26,503 bases of DNA from Paracoccaceae bacterium (GTDB taxonomy: Bacteria > Pseudomonadota > Alphaproteobacteria > Rhodobacterales > Rhodobacteraceae), in assembly GCA_020852535.1 (NCBI GenBank), contig JADZAO010000015.1, positions 1 to 26,503 of the forward strand, written 5' to 3'. Positions within the stretch are counted from its first letter, which is position 1. Every line of letters starts with the position of its first letter. The notes under the pieces were generated by a model. The model saw nothing but the letters and a program-made list of their open reading frames with translations. It had not been told where the DNA came from and did no database searches. A program made the position numbers and the translations under genes. Positions 15,806 through 23,574 of the stretch are shown here, one piece after another.

Positions 15806-16638
15806 TGCTTCGCCGTCTTCATCCCGTCCAGCCGGACAGCTTTGCTTTTACTCCTGCTAACCTTGAATGGGCGCGCGGGCAGATTTCTAAATATCCCGAG
15901 GGGCGTCAGGCGTCTGCGATCATCCCGCTTTTGTGGCGCGCGCAAGAGCAAGAGGGCTGGTTGAGCCGTAAGGCCATCGAAGTTGTCGCCGATATGTTGG
16001 GCATGGCTTATATCCGCGCGCTGGAAGTGGCGACTTTTTATTTCATGTTTCATCTGCAACCGGTTGGGTCGGTGGCGCATATTCAGATTTGTGGTACTAC
16101 CTCTTGTATGATCTGTGGCGCGGAGGAGCTGATCGCGGTTTGCCAACAGATGATTGCTAAGACACCGCATACATTGTCGCCAGACGGAAAGTTCAGCTGG
16201 GAAGAGGTCGAATGCCTTGGTGCCTGTGCAAACGCGCCAATGGCACAGATTGGTAAGGATTATTACGAAGATCTGACCGCAGACAAATTGCGCGATATGA
16301 TTACACGTTTTTCGAATGGCGAGGTGCCAACTCCAGGCCCACAAAACGGGCGCTACGCCGCTGAGCCCCTGTCAGGGCTGACTAGCTTGAAGGATTTTGA
16401 AAGTACGAAGCCGCAATATAATGCTTCGGTTCAGCGGGCGGTGGATGTTGGTGACACGATCAAACGTATTGACGGTACTGAAATGCCGATTTCGACACCT
16501 TGGTTAGGAAGGGCTGCAAAGACAGCGACAAAAGTGTCGGTGGGTGCCGTAGCTGCGGCTGTTGTCAAAGCCGTTACGAAGCCCAAGAGCATGGCAAAAA
16601 AGTTGACTACGAAGAAGAAGTCTAAAGGCGACCTTTGA
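15805..16638 (+). CDS. nuoE: NADH-quinone oxidoreductase subunit E with basic C-terminal extension
   Basis: NuoE (24-kDa subunit) binds the [2Fe-2S] cluster N1a beside NuoF. The four ligands are visible as CGTTSC and, about 35 residues on, CLGAC. The catalytic fold covers roughly residues 1-185. A C-terminal extension of about 90 residues follows, low in complexity and rich in Ala, Lys and Thr, ending KKLTTKKKSKGDL. At 277 residues it is longer than enterobacterial NuoE. In some relatives the extension carries a helix-hairpin-helix domain (from memory); here that domain is absent from NuoE but present in the next gene. GGGGAG in the end of nuoD supplies the ribosome site. Confidence 0.95.
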   Translation: MLRRLHPVQPDSFAFTPANLEWARGQISKYPEGRQASAIIPLLWRAQEQEGWLSRKAIEVVADMLGMAYIRALEVATFYFMFHLQPVGSVAHIQICGTTSCMICGAEELIAVCQQMIAKTPHTLSPDGKFSWEEVECLGACANAPMAQIGKDYYEDLTADKLRDMITRFSNGEVPTPGPQNGRYAAEPLSGLTSLKDFESTKPQYNASVQRAVDVGDTIKRIDGTEMPISTPWLGRAAKTATKVSVGAVAAAVVKAVTKPKSMAKKLTTKKKSKGDL

Positions 16639-16683
16639 TTGTATCAGTAACATGGCCATTGGCCCTCATTCGAGAGACACAGC

Positions 16684-17238
16684 ATGAAACGAGCTGAAAA
16701 TCTGAATACACCTTTGCTGAAAGTTTGGATATTCGCCGCCTGTGCAGGGCTTCTTACGTTTTTGGTGGCCAAGGCTGTTGGCGGGTTCAATTATATGCCT
16801 GCGGTTTTCTTTGGGTCGTTGGTGACGTTTGGCGTGGGGGTGTTCATCGGTAGGTCTTGGAAGGGCGATGTTGCGGCGTCTGAAGAGGCAGAGTATGTTA
16901 CTTCGGTTATCACGAGCGCGTCTTCTTCTGTTGTCAAAACAGTGCTCGAGGGTGTGTCCAAGCCTGCTTTTTTGACCGCGGCGCGTGGCGGGATCGCGGA
17001 TGATTTGAAAAAGATCGAAGGCATTGGGCCTGCTTTGGAAAAGCTGTGTAATGAATTGGGCGTCTTTCATTTTGACCAGATTGCAAGCTGGAACGCGGAT
17101 GAGATTGCGTGGATGGATCTTAATCTGAAAAGGTTCAAAGGGCGCGTGACCCGTGACAGGTGGGTGGTGCAAGCAAAATTGATCGGCTCGGTTGGTCTTG
17201 AGGAATTTCAGCGTCGTGTCAAAACGAATGATTACTGA
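16684..17238 (+). CDS. Membrane-anchored helix-hairpin-helix protein within the nuo operon
   Basis: This 184-residue protein has two N-terminal hydrophobic segments (about residues 14-33 and 38-56), a polar linker, and a C-terminal helix-hairpin-helix-like domain from about residue 103 (LKKIEGIGPALEKLCNELGV, then FHFDQIASWNADEIAWMD and FKGRVTRDRW). The C-terminal domain resembles the tail seen on NuoE or the 41-kDa-type protein of some alphaproteobacteria. It lies 45 bases after nuoE in the same direction and is followed nine bases later by the DUF5337-type gene, so it is surely co-transcribed with complex I. An accessory or assembly role at the membrane is inferred from position only. The helix-hairpin-helix fold often binds nucleic acid, but in this setting protein contact is more likely. 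Confidence 0.8.
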   Translation: MKRAENLNTPLLKVWIFAACAGLLTFLVAKAVGGFNYMPAVFFGSLVTFGVGVFIGRSWKGDVAASEEAEYVTSVITSASSSVVKTVLEGVSKPAFLTAARGGIADDLKKIEGIGPALEKLCNELGVFHFDQIASWNADEIAWMDLNLKRFKGRVTRDRWVVQAKLIGSVGLEEFQRRVKTNDY

Positions 17239-17247
17239 GGCGTGGTA

Positions 17248-17466
17248 ATGGCGTCTTCACGGGATATAGTACTCGCTAAGGAAGCTCGGATGGTCGCGCT
17301 GGTTTTGGTTGGTAACGTGGTTTTGTGGATGGGGGCGCAGTTCCTTGGGGCAAATATGGGGTGGGATGTACGCTATGTTTTCTTCTTCGACCTCGCTGCA
17401 ATAGCCGTGTTCTTCTGGACGTTGGTTGTAACGTATCGAATTTGGCGTAAGCGTCAGAGCAATTAA
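17248..17466 (+). CDS. DUF5337-type small membrane protein within the nuo operon
   Basis: This 72-residue protein has two hydrophobic helices (around MVALVLVGNVVLWMGAQF and VFFFDLAAIAVFFWTLVVTY) flanked by charged ends. I recognise it as the DUF5337 type that sits between nuoE and nuoF in Rhodobacteraceae; its function is unknown. A GTG at 17242 would add two residues, but GAGG at 17237-17240 is well spaced for the ATG at 17248. nuoF starts ten bases after its stop, so co-expression with complex I is near certain. The double-helix hairpin topology suggests a membrane-arm accessory or assembly protein, which is inference only. Confidence 0.8.
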   Translation: MASSRDIVLAKEARMVALVLVGNVVLWMGAQFLGANMGWDVRYVFFFDLAAIAVFFWTLVVTYRIWRKRQSN

Positions 17467-17476
17467 GGGGCTAGGG

Positions 17477-18772
17477 ATGCTCAAGGATCAGGACCGTATT
17501 TTTACCAACTTGTACGGGATGCACGATCGCTCTCTCGCCCGAGCGAAAAAACGCGGCCATTGGAACGGCACGGCCGAAATCATTCAGCGCGGGCGCGATA
17601 CAATCATTGAGCAGGTTAAGGCGCGTGGGTTGCGCGGTCGTGGGGGTGCGGGCTTTCCGACAGGCTTGAAATGGTCGTTTATGCCCAAGCAGTCGGACGG
17701 GCGCCCGTCTTATTTGGTAATTAATGCTGATGAGTCTGAACCAGGTACCTGCAAGGACCGTGAGATTATGCGGCATGATCCGCATACTTTGATTGAAGGG
17801 GCGCTGATTGCGTCTTTTGCGGTGAACTCTAATACTTGTTACATTTACATTCGTGGTGAATACATCCGTGAGCGCGAGGCGCTACAGGCTGCAATCGACG
17901 AGTGCTACGACGCCGGTCTTTTGGGTAATAACGCCGCAAAGTCGGGTTGGGATTTCGACATATACCTGCATCATGGAGCGGGGGCCTATATTTGTGGTGA
18001 GGAAACGGCGCTCTTGGAAAGCCTTGAAGGCAAGAAGGGCATGCCGAGGATGAAGCCACCGTTTCCTGCAGGTTCGGGTTTGTATGGCTGTCCGACCACA
18101 GTGAATAATGTGGAATCGATTGCTGTAGTGCCGACGATCTTGCGGCGCGGCGCGGACTGGTTTTCCTCTTTCGGTCGTCCAAACAATGCGGGGACTAAGC
18201 TTTTTGGTATTTCGGGCCATGTGGCGCATCCTTGTGTTGTTGAAGAGGCAATGTCTATTCCGCTCAAGGAATTGCTTGAGCGTCATTGTGGTGGTGTGCG
18301 CGGCGGTTGGAAGAACCTGAAAGCAGTTAGTCCCGGTGGGTCTTCGGTGCCGATGTTGAATGCTGCGCAGTGCGAGGATGCGATCATGGACTTTGACTGG
18401 CTGCGTGAGCAGCGGTCGGGTCTGGGTACAGCGGCGGTGATTGTGATGGATCAGTCGACCGATGTAATCAAGGCGATCTGGCGTCTGTCGAAGTTTTACA
18501 AACACGAAAGCTGTGGTCAATGCACGCCCTGTCGCGAAGGCACAGGCTGGATGATGCGTGTGATGGAGCGTTTGGTTCGGGGCGAGGCTGAGGTCGAGGA
18601 AATCGATATGCTGCTTTCGGTAACAAAACAGGTGGAAGGCCATACGATTTGTGCGCTTGGCGATGCGGCGGCTTGGCCAATCCAGGGTTTGATCCGTCAC
18701 TTTCGTGATGAGATTGAAGACCGTATCAAGGCGAAGAAGACGGGCCGTATTCGGGTAGTGGCTTCGGAATGA
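17477..18772 (+). CDS. nuoF: NADH-quinone oxidoreductase subunit F
   Basis: NuoF (51-kDa subunit) is the NADH- and FMN-binding subunit and carries [4Fe-4S] cluster N3. In its 431 residues the NADH/FMN motifs RGRGGAGFPTGLKW and NADESEPGTCKDRE, the HHGAGAYICGEETAL segment, and the N3 ligands in ESCGQCTPCREGTGW are all intact. The remaining N3 ligand is in GHTICALGDAA. The length is normal. The start codon follows a purine-rich AAGGGG stretch in the end of the DUF5337-type gene. Its TGA overlaps the ATG of the DUF5333-type gene (ATGA), indicating coupling. Confidence 0.98.
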   Translation: MLKDQDRIFTNLYGMHDRSLARAKKRGHWNGTAEIIQRGRDTIIEQVKARGLRGRGGAGFPTGLKWSFMPKQSDGRPSYLVINADESEPGTCKDREIMRHDPHTLIEGALIASFAVNSNTCYIYIRGEYIREREALQAAIDECYDAGLLGNNAAKSGWDFDIYLHHGAGAYICGEETALLESLEGKKGMPRMKPPFPAGSGLYGCPTTVNNVESIAVVPTILRRGADWFSSFGRPNNAGTKLFGISGHVAHPCVVEEAMSIPLKELLERHCGGVRGGWKNLKAVSPGGSSVPMLNAAQCEDAIMDFDWLREQRSGLGTAAVIVMDQSTDVIKAIWRLSKFYKHESCGQCTPCREGTGWMMRVMERLVRGEAEVEEIDMLLSVTKQVEGHTICALGDAAAWPIQGLIRHFRDEIEDRIKAKKTGRIRVVASE

Positions 18773-19185
18773 CGATGCATGTTTTTACTTTCTTTGTTGC
18801 GGGGTTGGTCGGATTTTACCTGACTTTTCCGAGTGTGGCACAAGATAAGGTGCTTTTGACCGAGAATGTCTATATTCGCGATTCTTTGGTTTCGGGATGG
18901 GTGGTTGATGTGCTGCGCAATGAGTGTGAGACTCCACGCGCCCGTCTGCTGCGTGCACAGAGTGCGCTGGATTATTTGAAGGATTATGCCATTGCCGCAG
19001 GCTATAGTGATGTCGAGGTAAGAGCTTTCCTGAAAAACAAGCTACAGAAAGATTCTATGAAGGCGATTGCTATCGGCTATTTGGCTAAGGCTGGAGCGGT
19101 TTCGGACAAGGATGAAAGCTATTGCCGCGTGGGTAGGAACAATATTGCCAAGGGCACCTTGGCGGGTTGTCTGTTGTGGTCATAG
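18769..19185 (+). CDS. DUF5333-type exported protein within the nuo operon
   Basis: This 138-residue protein starts with a signal-peptide-like segment (basic/polar start, hydrophobic core to about residue 22, then FPSVAQ|DKV), so it is probably exported to the periplasm. The mature part is helical, with two cysteines spaced for a possible disulfide (in RNECETP and ESYCRVGR), and ends GTLAGCLLWS. I recognise it as the DUF5333 type placed between nuoF and nuoG in Rhodobacteraceae; the function is unknown. It overlaps nuoF by four bases (ATGA). A second ATG at 18775 is possible. A periplasmic protein in an operon for a complex whose peripheral arm faces the cytoplasm is notable: it may touch the periplasmic face of the membrane arm. 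Confidence 0.8.
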   Translation: MTMHVFTFFVAGLVGFYLTFPSVAQDKVLLTENVYIRDSLVSGWVVDVLRNECETPRARLLRAQSALDYLKDYAIAAGYSDVEVRAFLKNKLQKDSMKAIAIGYLAKAGAVSDKDESYCRVGRNNIAKGTLAGCLLWS

Positions 19186-19255
19186 TGCAAACGGGTTTTG
19201 GGATACAGGTGGGCGCAAAGCGTCGGTCGGGACAAGGCGAAGGACGGGTAGGGCT

Positions 19256-21262
19256 ATGACCAACCTCAAGAAGATCAATATCGACGGGGTCGAGGTCGAG
19301 GTGGATGGTGCGATGACCATCATTCAGGCGGCTGAGGTCGCCGGAATTGAGATTCCGCGCTTTTGTTACCACGAACGGCTGACGATCGCGGGTAACTGTC
19401 GGATGTGTCTGGTCGAGGTCGTCGGTGGCCCGCCGAAACCCGCCGCGTCTTGCGCGATGCAGGTACGCGACTTGCGCCAGGGCCCGAATGGTGAGGCGCC
19501 TGTGGTTAAGACTAAGTCGCCTATGGTCAAGAAGGCCCGCGAGGGCGTGATGGAATTCTTGTTGATCAACCATCCTCTGGATTGTCCGATCTGCGATCAG
19601 GGTGGTGAGTGTGACTTACAGGATCAGGCGATGGCTTACGGCGTCGATTTTAGCCGCTATCGCGAGCCGAAGCGGGCGTCGGACGACCTGAATCTTGGGC
19701 CGCTGGTCGCGACTAAGATGACGCGCTGTATTTCTTGTACACGTTGTGTGCGTTTTACGACTGAGGTTGCGGGAATTTCCCAGATGGGTCAGACGGGCCG
19801 GGGCGAGGATAGTGAAATCACATCCTATCTTGGCATGACTTTGGACAGCAATCTTCAGGGAAACATCATTGACCTTTGCCCTGTGGGGGCGCTGACCAGC
19901 AAGCCTTATGCGTTCACCGCGCGGTCTTGGGAATTGGCTAAGACCGAGACCATTGATGTGATGGATGCGTTGGGGTCGAACATTCGTGTTGACTCCAAGG
20001 GGCGAGAAGTTATGCGCATTCTGCCCCGTAACCATGATGGTGTGAACGAGGAATGGATTTCCGATAAGACGCGTTTTGTCTGGGACGGGTTACGTCGTCA
20101 GCGGTTGGATACGCCCTATATCCGTGAAAACGGGCGTTTGCGCAAAGCGGGCTGGGACGAGGCTTTGTTTGCCGCTGCGGCGGCGATGAAGGGAAAGCGG
20201 ATTGCGGGGATTATTGGCGATCTTGCGCCGGTCGAGGCTGTTTATAGTTTGAAGCAGTTGGTCGAAGGGCTGGGCGGCAAGGTTGAAGCGCGGGTCGACG
20301 GGGCTCGGCTGCCTGCGGGAAATCGTTCGGCCTATGTTGGAAATGCGAAGATCGAGGATATCGATGGGGCTAAGGGTATTTGGATCATTGGTTCAAATCC
20401 GCGTCTTGAGGCCCCAGTACTAAACGCGCGTATCCGCAAGGCGTGGCTGTCGGGTGCGCAGGTTTCGGTGATCGGCGCGAATGTAGATCTGACTTATGAT
20501 TATAAGCACCTTGGTATTGACCGTGCGGCTTTGGTCAAGGCAGCTGACGGGGCAAAAGCCTTTGGTAAGCCCGCTGTGGTGATTGTGGGACAGGGTGCCT
20601 TGAATGAGGCGGATGGCGAATCTGTTCTGGGGCAGGCGATGGCTCTGGCCCAAAAACTGGGTGCAAAGTTTCTAGTTCTGCACACTGCTGCCGCCCGTGT
20701 GGGCGCGATGGACGTGGGGGCCGTGACTGAAGGCGGGCTGTCGGCTGCACTGGAGGGTGCCGAGGTGGTTTACAATCTTGGCGCGGATGAACTGGAAATC
20801 GCTGCCGGGGCCTTCGTTATTTATCAGGGTAGCCACGGTGATCGTGGCGCGCATCGCGCTGATATCGTTTTCCCGGGGGCTGCTTACACGGAAGAGAACG
20901 GTCTGTTTGTGAACACCGAAGGGCGCCCGCAGCTTGCGATGCGGGCTGGTTTCGCTCCGGGTGATGCTCGGGAGAACTGGGCGATCCTGCGGGCGCTTTC
21001 GGCAGAATTGGGTGTAACGCTGCCTTGGGATTCGTTGGCAGCGTTGCGCTCTCACTTAGTCGCCGGGTATCCCCATCTTGGGCGGATTGACGAGGTGGTT
21101 GAGAACGTTTGGGTTGCTTTGCCTGTAAAGGCTCCGGGTAAGGTTGATTTCCGAAATGTAGTTAAGGATTTTTACTTGACCAACCCGATTGCGCGGGCCT
21201 CTTCGCTGATGGGTGAACTTTCGGCATTGGCTGTGGCCCGTTCGCGGGTAACAGCGGAATAA
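19256..21262 (+). CDS. nuoG: NADH-quinone oxidoreductase subunit G
   Basis: NuoG (75-kDa subunit) carries several Fe-S clusters of the peripheral arm. The N-terminal ferredoxin-like domain has CYHERLTIAGNCRMC for the [2Fe-2S] cluster. The His/Cys cluster follows in HPLDCPICDQGGECDLQD, then the [4Fe-4S] ligands CISCTRC and DLCPVGALTSKPY. The C-terminal half is molybdopterin-oxidoreductase-like and lacks the cofactor. The protein is 668 residues, normal for alphaproteobacteria and shorter than E. coli NuoG. The same frame is open back to 19067, but that part overlaps the DUF5333-type gene; the ATG at 19256 (MTNLKKINIDG) matches the family start and is preceded by AAGGA. Confidence 0.97.
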   Translation: MTNLKKINIDGVEVEVDGAMTIIQAAEVAGIEIPRFCYHERLTIAGNCRMCLVEVVGGPPKPAASCAMQVRDLRQGPNGEAPVVKTKSPMVKKAREGVMEFLLINHPLDCPICDQGGECDLQDQAMAYGVDFSRYREPKRASDDLNLGPLVATKMTRCISCTRCVRFTTEVAGISQMGQTGRGEDSEITSYLGMTLDSNLQGNIIDLCPVGALTSKPYAFTARSWELAKTETIDVMDALGSNIRVDSKGREVMRILPRNHDGVNEEWISDKTRFVWDGLRRQRLDTPYIRENGRLRKAGWDEALFAAAAAMKGKRIAGIIGDLAPVEAVYSLKQLVEGLGGKVEARVDGARLPAGNRSAYVGNAKIEDIDGAKGIWIIGSNPRLEAPVLNARIRKAWLSGAQVSVIGANVDLTYDYKHLGIDRAALVKAADGAKAFGKPAVVIVGQGALNEADGESVLGQAMALAQKLGAKFLVLHTAAARVGAMDVGAVTEGGLSAALEGAEVVYNLGADELEIAAGAFVIYQGSHGDRGAHRADIVFPGAAYTEENGLFVNTEGRPQLAMRAGFAPGDARENWAILRALSAELGVTLPWDSLAALRSHLVAGYPHLGRIDEVVENVWVALPVKAPGKVDFRNVVKDFYLTNPIARASSLMGELSALAVARSRVTAE

Positions 21263-21268
21263 GTAGAT

Positions 21269-21667
21269 ATGCGCGTTGTAACGGCATTGGTAGCAGGGCA
21301 GATGGCGGCGATAGTCAGTTTTTTGACTGGCGCGCTTATACCAGAAGGTGACAGCGCAGCTTTCGTGGCGACTTATAAGGGGATCAAGACGATCTTGCTG
21401 GATGGCGATTTAGTAAATTTCCGCGTGGCTCTGAAAGACGCGCGAAGTGAAGGGAATACCTCTGCACGGTGTACGGCGGCGCAGTATGCTCTGATTCGAG
21501 GTTTTGGTTTTTTTTGCCATGTGCGCATGACTGCGGCGAAGATGGGTGAAATCTGGCGCGGGAGTGTCGTGTACACCACATTCGCTGTGCTCTTTCGCGA
21601 GTTGAAGACAATTAATGTCCAAGCGAGAGGGCAGGATTGTGGTGCACGGGAAATACCGACGGTTTAG
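21269..21667 (+). CDS. Unknown small protein with hydrophobic N-terminus between nuoG and nuoH
   Basis: This 132-residue protein has a hydrophobic N-terminal segment (MRVVTALVAGQMAAIVSFL), which may be a signal peptide or anchor. The remainder is mixed alpha/beta with motifs YKGIKTILLDGDLVNFRV and RCTAAQYALIRGFGF. It lies six bases after nuoG and 12 bases before nuoH, so it belongs to the operon. I believe Rhodobacteraceae relatives have a similar lipoprotein-like gene here, but no lipobox cysteine is visible in this copy. Its three cysteines (in ARCTA, GFFCHV and QDCGA) could form a disulfide if exported. Function unknown. Confidence 0.65.
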   Translation: MRVVTALVAGQMAAIVSFLTGALIPEGDSAAFVATYKGIKTILLDGDLVNFRVALKDARSEGNTSARCTAAQYALIRGFGFFCHVRMTAAKMGEIWRGSVVYTTFAVLFRELKTINVQARGQDCGAREIPTV

Positions 21668-21679
21668 GGAACAAGCAGC

Positions 21680-22717
21680 ATGACGGACTTCTTTTCGACG
21701 ACTTTGGGGATTAGTGTGCTTGTGGCAGCGCAAAGCTTGCTTATCATTGGCTTTGTGATGATCTCGATGCTGTTTTTGGTCTATGGCGATCGCAAGATCT
21801 GGGCTGCTGTGCAGATGCGACGCGGGCCAAATGTAGTGGGGCCTTGGGGCTTGCTGCAAACCGTGGCTGATGCGCTAAAATATGTGCTGAAAGAGATTGT
21901 AATTCCGGCGGGCGCGGACCGTCCGGTTTATTTTCTTGCGCCGATGCTGTCCTTCGTTCTGGCGATGATGGCATGGGCGGTGATCCCCTTTGACCATGGT
22001 TGGGTTCTGGCCAATATCAACGTGGCGATTTTGTTCGTCTTTGCCATGTCTAGTCTTGAAGTTTACGGTGTCATCATGGGAGGTTGGGCGTCGAACTCGA
22101 AATACCCGTTCCTCGGGTCACTTCGTTCGGCAGCGCAAATGATTTCCTATGAAGTCTCGCTTGGTTTGATTATTATCGGTATTATCATTTCGACGGGGTC
22201 GATGAACTTCGGTGCTATTGTCGAGGCGCAGAAGGGTGATTGGGGCCTTTTAAATTGGTACTGGTTGCCGCACTTACCGATGGTGGCGCTGTTTTTCATT
22301 TCGGCTCTGGCTGAAACTAATCGTCCGCCCTTCGACCTGCCGGAAGCTGAATCGGAGTTGGTTGCGGGATTTATGGTCGAATATTCGTCCACGCCCTTCT
22401 TGTTGTTCATGGCTGGAGAATATATCGCCATTTACTTGATGTGCGCGCTGATGAGTCTGCTGTTTTTTGGTGGTTGGTTGTCGCCCTTTCCCTTCCTGCC
22501 GGATGGTTGGTGGTGGATGATCATTAAAATGGCCTTTTTCTTCTTCCTCTTTGCTATGGTTAAAGCAATTGTGCCGCGTTACCGCTACGATCAGCTTATG
22601 CGGATCGGCTGGAAGGTGTTTCTGCCGCTGTCTTTGGGTTGGGTCGTTATCGTTTCTTTCCTTGCAAAATTTGAACTTTTGGGTGGTTTCTGGGCCCGCT
22701 GGGCAATTGGGGGCTGA
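21680..22717 (+). CDS. nuoH: NADH-quinone oxidoreductase subunit H
   Basis: NuoH (ND1) is the membrane subunit that completes the quinone chamber. The 345-residue protein has about eight membrane helices. Conserved parts are visible: RRGPNVVGPWGLLQTVADALK, the ETNRPPFDLPEAESELVAGF loop with its acidic residues, and VEYSSTPFLLFMAGEY. The length is normal. AGGGAAC lies upstream of the ATG, with somewhat long spacing. It is followed by a 268-base spacer with no clear gene before nuoI. Confidence 0.97.
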   Translation: MTDFFSTTLGISVLVAAQSLLIIGFVMISMLFLVYGDRKIWAAVQMRRGPNVVGPWGLLQTVADALKYVLKEIVIPAGADRPVYFLAPMLSFVLAMMAWAVIPFDHGWVLANINVAILFVFAMSSLEVYGVIMGGWASNSKYPFLGSLRSAAQMISYEVSLGLIIIGIIISTGSMNFGAIVEAQKGDWGLLNWYWLPHLPMVALFFISALAETNRPPFDLPEAESELVAGFMVEYSSTPFLLFMAGEYIAIYLMCALMSLLFFGGWLSPFPFLPDGWWWMIIKMAFFFFLFAMVKAIVPRYRYDQLMRIGWKVFLPLSLGWVVIVSFLAKFELLGGFWARWAIGG

Positions 22718-22787
22718 TCTTTATCATGCTAACTTGGCTCTCGGTTTTTTTTGAAGGTCGTGGTTCATGACTTGGAACCCTGTCTGA

Positions 22788-22934
22788 ATCTACGGAGAAA
22801 ATTTTGCCGTTATTGTCGATGGAGATTATGAAGTATCGTTCGTGGGATATAGAGAAGTGTATGAGAACGTTGCGAAGAGAATGAGTGAAAGTGACGGGTT
22901 TTCGAAATTGAGCGGTCTGCTGTTCTTGATCTAA
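22788..22934 (+). pseudogene. Start-less open stretch between nuoH and nuoI, possible gene remnant
   Basis: A run of 48 sense codons (with ENFAVIVDGDYEVSFVGYRE and VYENVAKRMSESDGFSKL) ends at TAA 22932-22934 and is preceded by TGA at 22785-22787. It has no ATG or GTG start near its beginning, but its amino-acid mix is protein-like, unlike random translation. It may be the C-terminal remnant of another former nuo-operon accessory gene. I do not recognise the family. Confidence 0.3.
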
Positions 22935-22985
22935 CAAAATAGTAGGTTGAGACGGTTGATATGTTTGACCCGGAAAGGAACTGAA

Positions 22986-23480
22986 ATGGCGAATGTCGAC
23001 TGGAACCGTGCAACTAAATATTTTTTCCTGTTGGACTTTTTCAAAGGGTTCGCATTGGGGATGAAATATTTCTGCGCGTCCAAGAGCACGCTGAATTATC
23101 CGCATGAAAAGGGTCCGCTTTCGCCTCGTTTTCGCGGTCAACATGCGTTGCGCCGCTATCCAAACGGTGAGGAACGTTGCATCGCTTGCAAACTGTGCGA
23201 GGCTATTTGTCCCGCGCAGGCGATCACAATTGACGCCGAACCGCGAGAGGACGGCAGCCGTCGCACCACGCGTTATGACATCGATATGACTAAATGCATT
23301 TACTGTGGTTTTTGTCAGGAGGCTTGCCCTGTTGATGCTATTGTTGAGGGACCAAACTTTGAGTTTTCAACTGAAACTCGCGAAGAACTTTACTATAATA
23401 AGGAGAAGCTGCTCGAGAACGGCGCCCGCTGGGAAGCTGAGATAGCGCGTAACCTTGAGCTTGATGCGCCCTATCGGTGA
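22986..23480 (+). CDS. nuoI: NADH-quinone oxidoreductase subunit I
   Basis: NuoI (TYKY) is a two-[4Fe-4S] ferredoxin-like subunit (clusters N6a and N6b) passing electrons to N2. All eight ligands are present as CIACKLCEAICP and CIYCGFCQEACP. It is 164 residues from the ATG at 22986, the family norm, starting MANVDWNRATKYFFLLDF. AAGGA six bases before that ATG rejects the in-frame ATG at 22947. The N-terminal amphipathic region attaches to the membrane arm. A 94-base spacer with a small hairpin (CTTGAG/CTCAAG at 23528-23543) separates it from nuoJ. Confidence 0.97.
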   Translation: MANVDWNRATKYFFLLDFFKGFALGMKYFCASKSTLNYPHEKGPLSPRFRGQHALRRYPNGEERCIACKLCEAICPAQAITIDAEPREDGSRRTTRYDIDMTKCIYCGFCQEACPVDAIVEGPNFEFSTETREELYYNKEKLLENGARWEAEIARNLELDAPYR

Positions 23481-23574
23481 TTTGGCAGATGAGCATGTTC
23501 GGCGGGTTTCCCGTCATACGAAAGGCGCTTGAGATCGCTCAAGACGTTCTTACCGAAGTTAAGGAGAAAGACGC

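Noticed and set aside
17882..18700. 272-codon open frame on the minus strand inside nuoF
   Set aside because: It is antisense to intact nuoF, with a low-complexity Arg/Thr/His-rich translation and no ribosome site.
19067..19255. Upstream extension of nuoG by 63 codons
   Set aside because: It overlaps the DUF5333-type gene in another frame and has no homology to NuoG; the family N-terminus begins at 19256.
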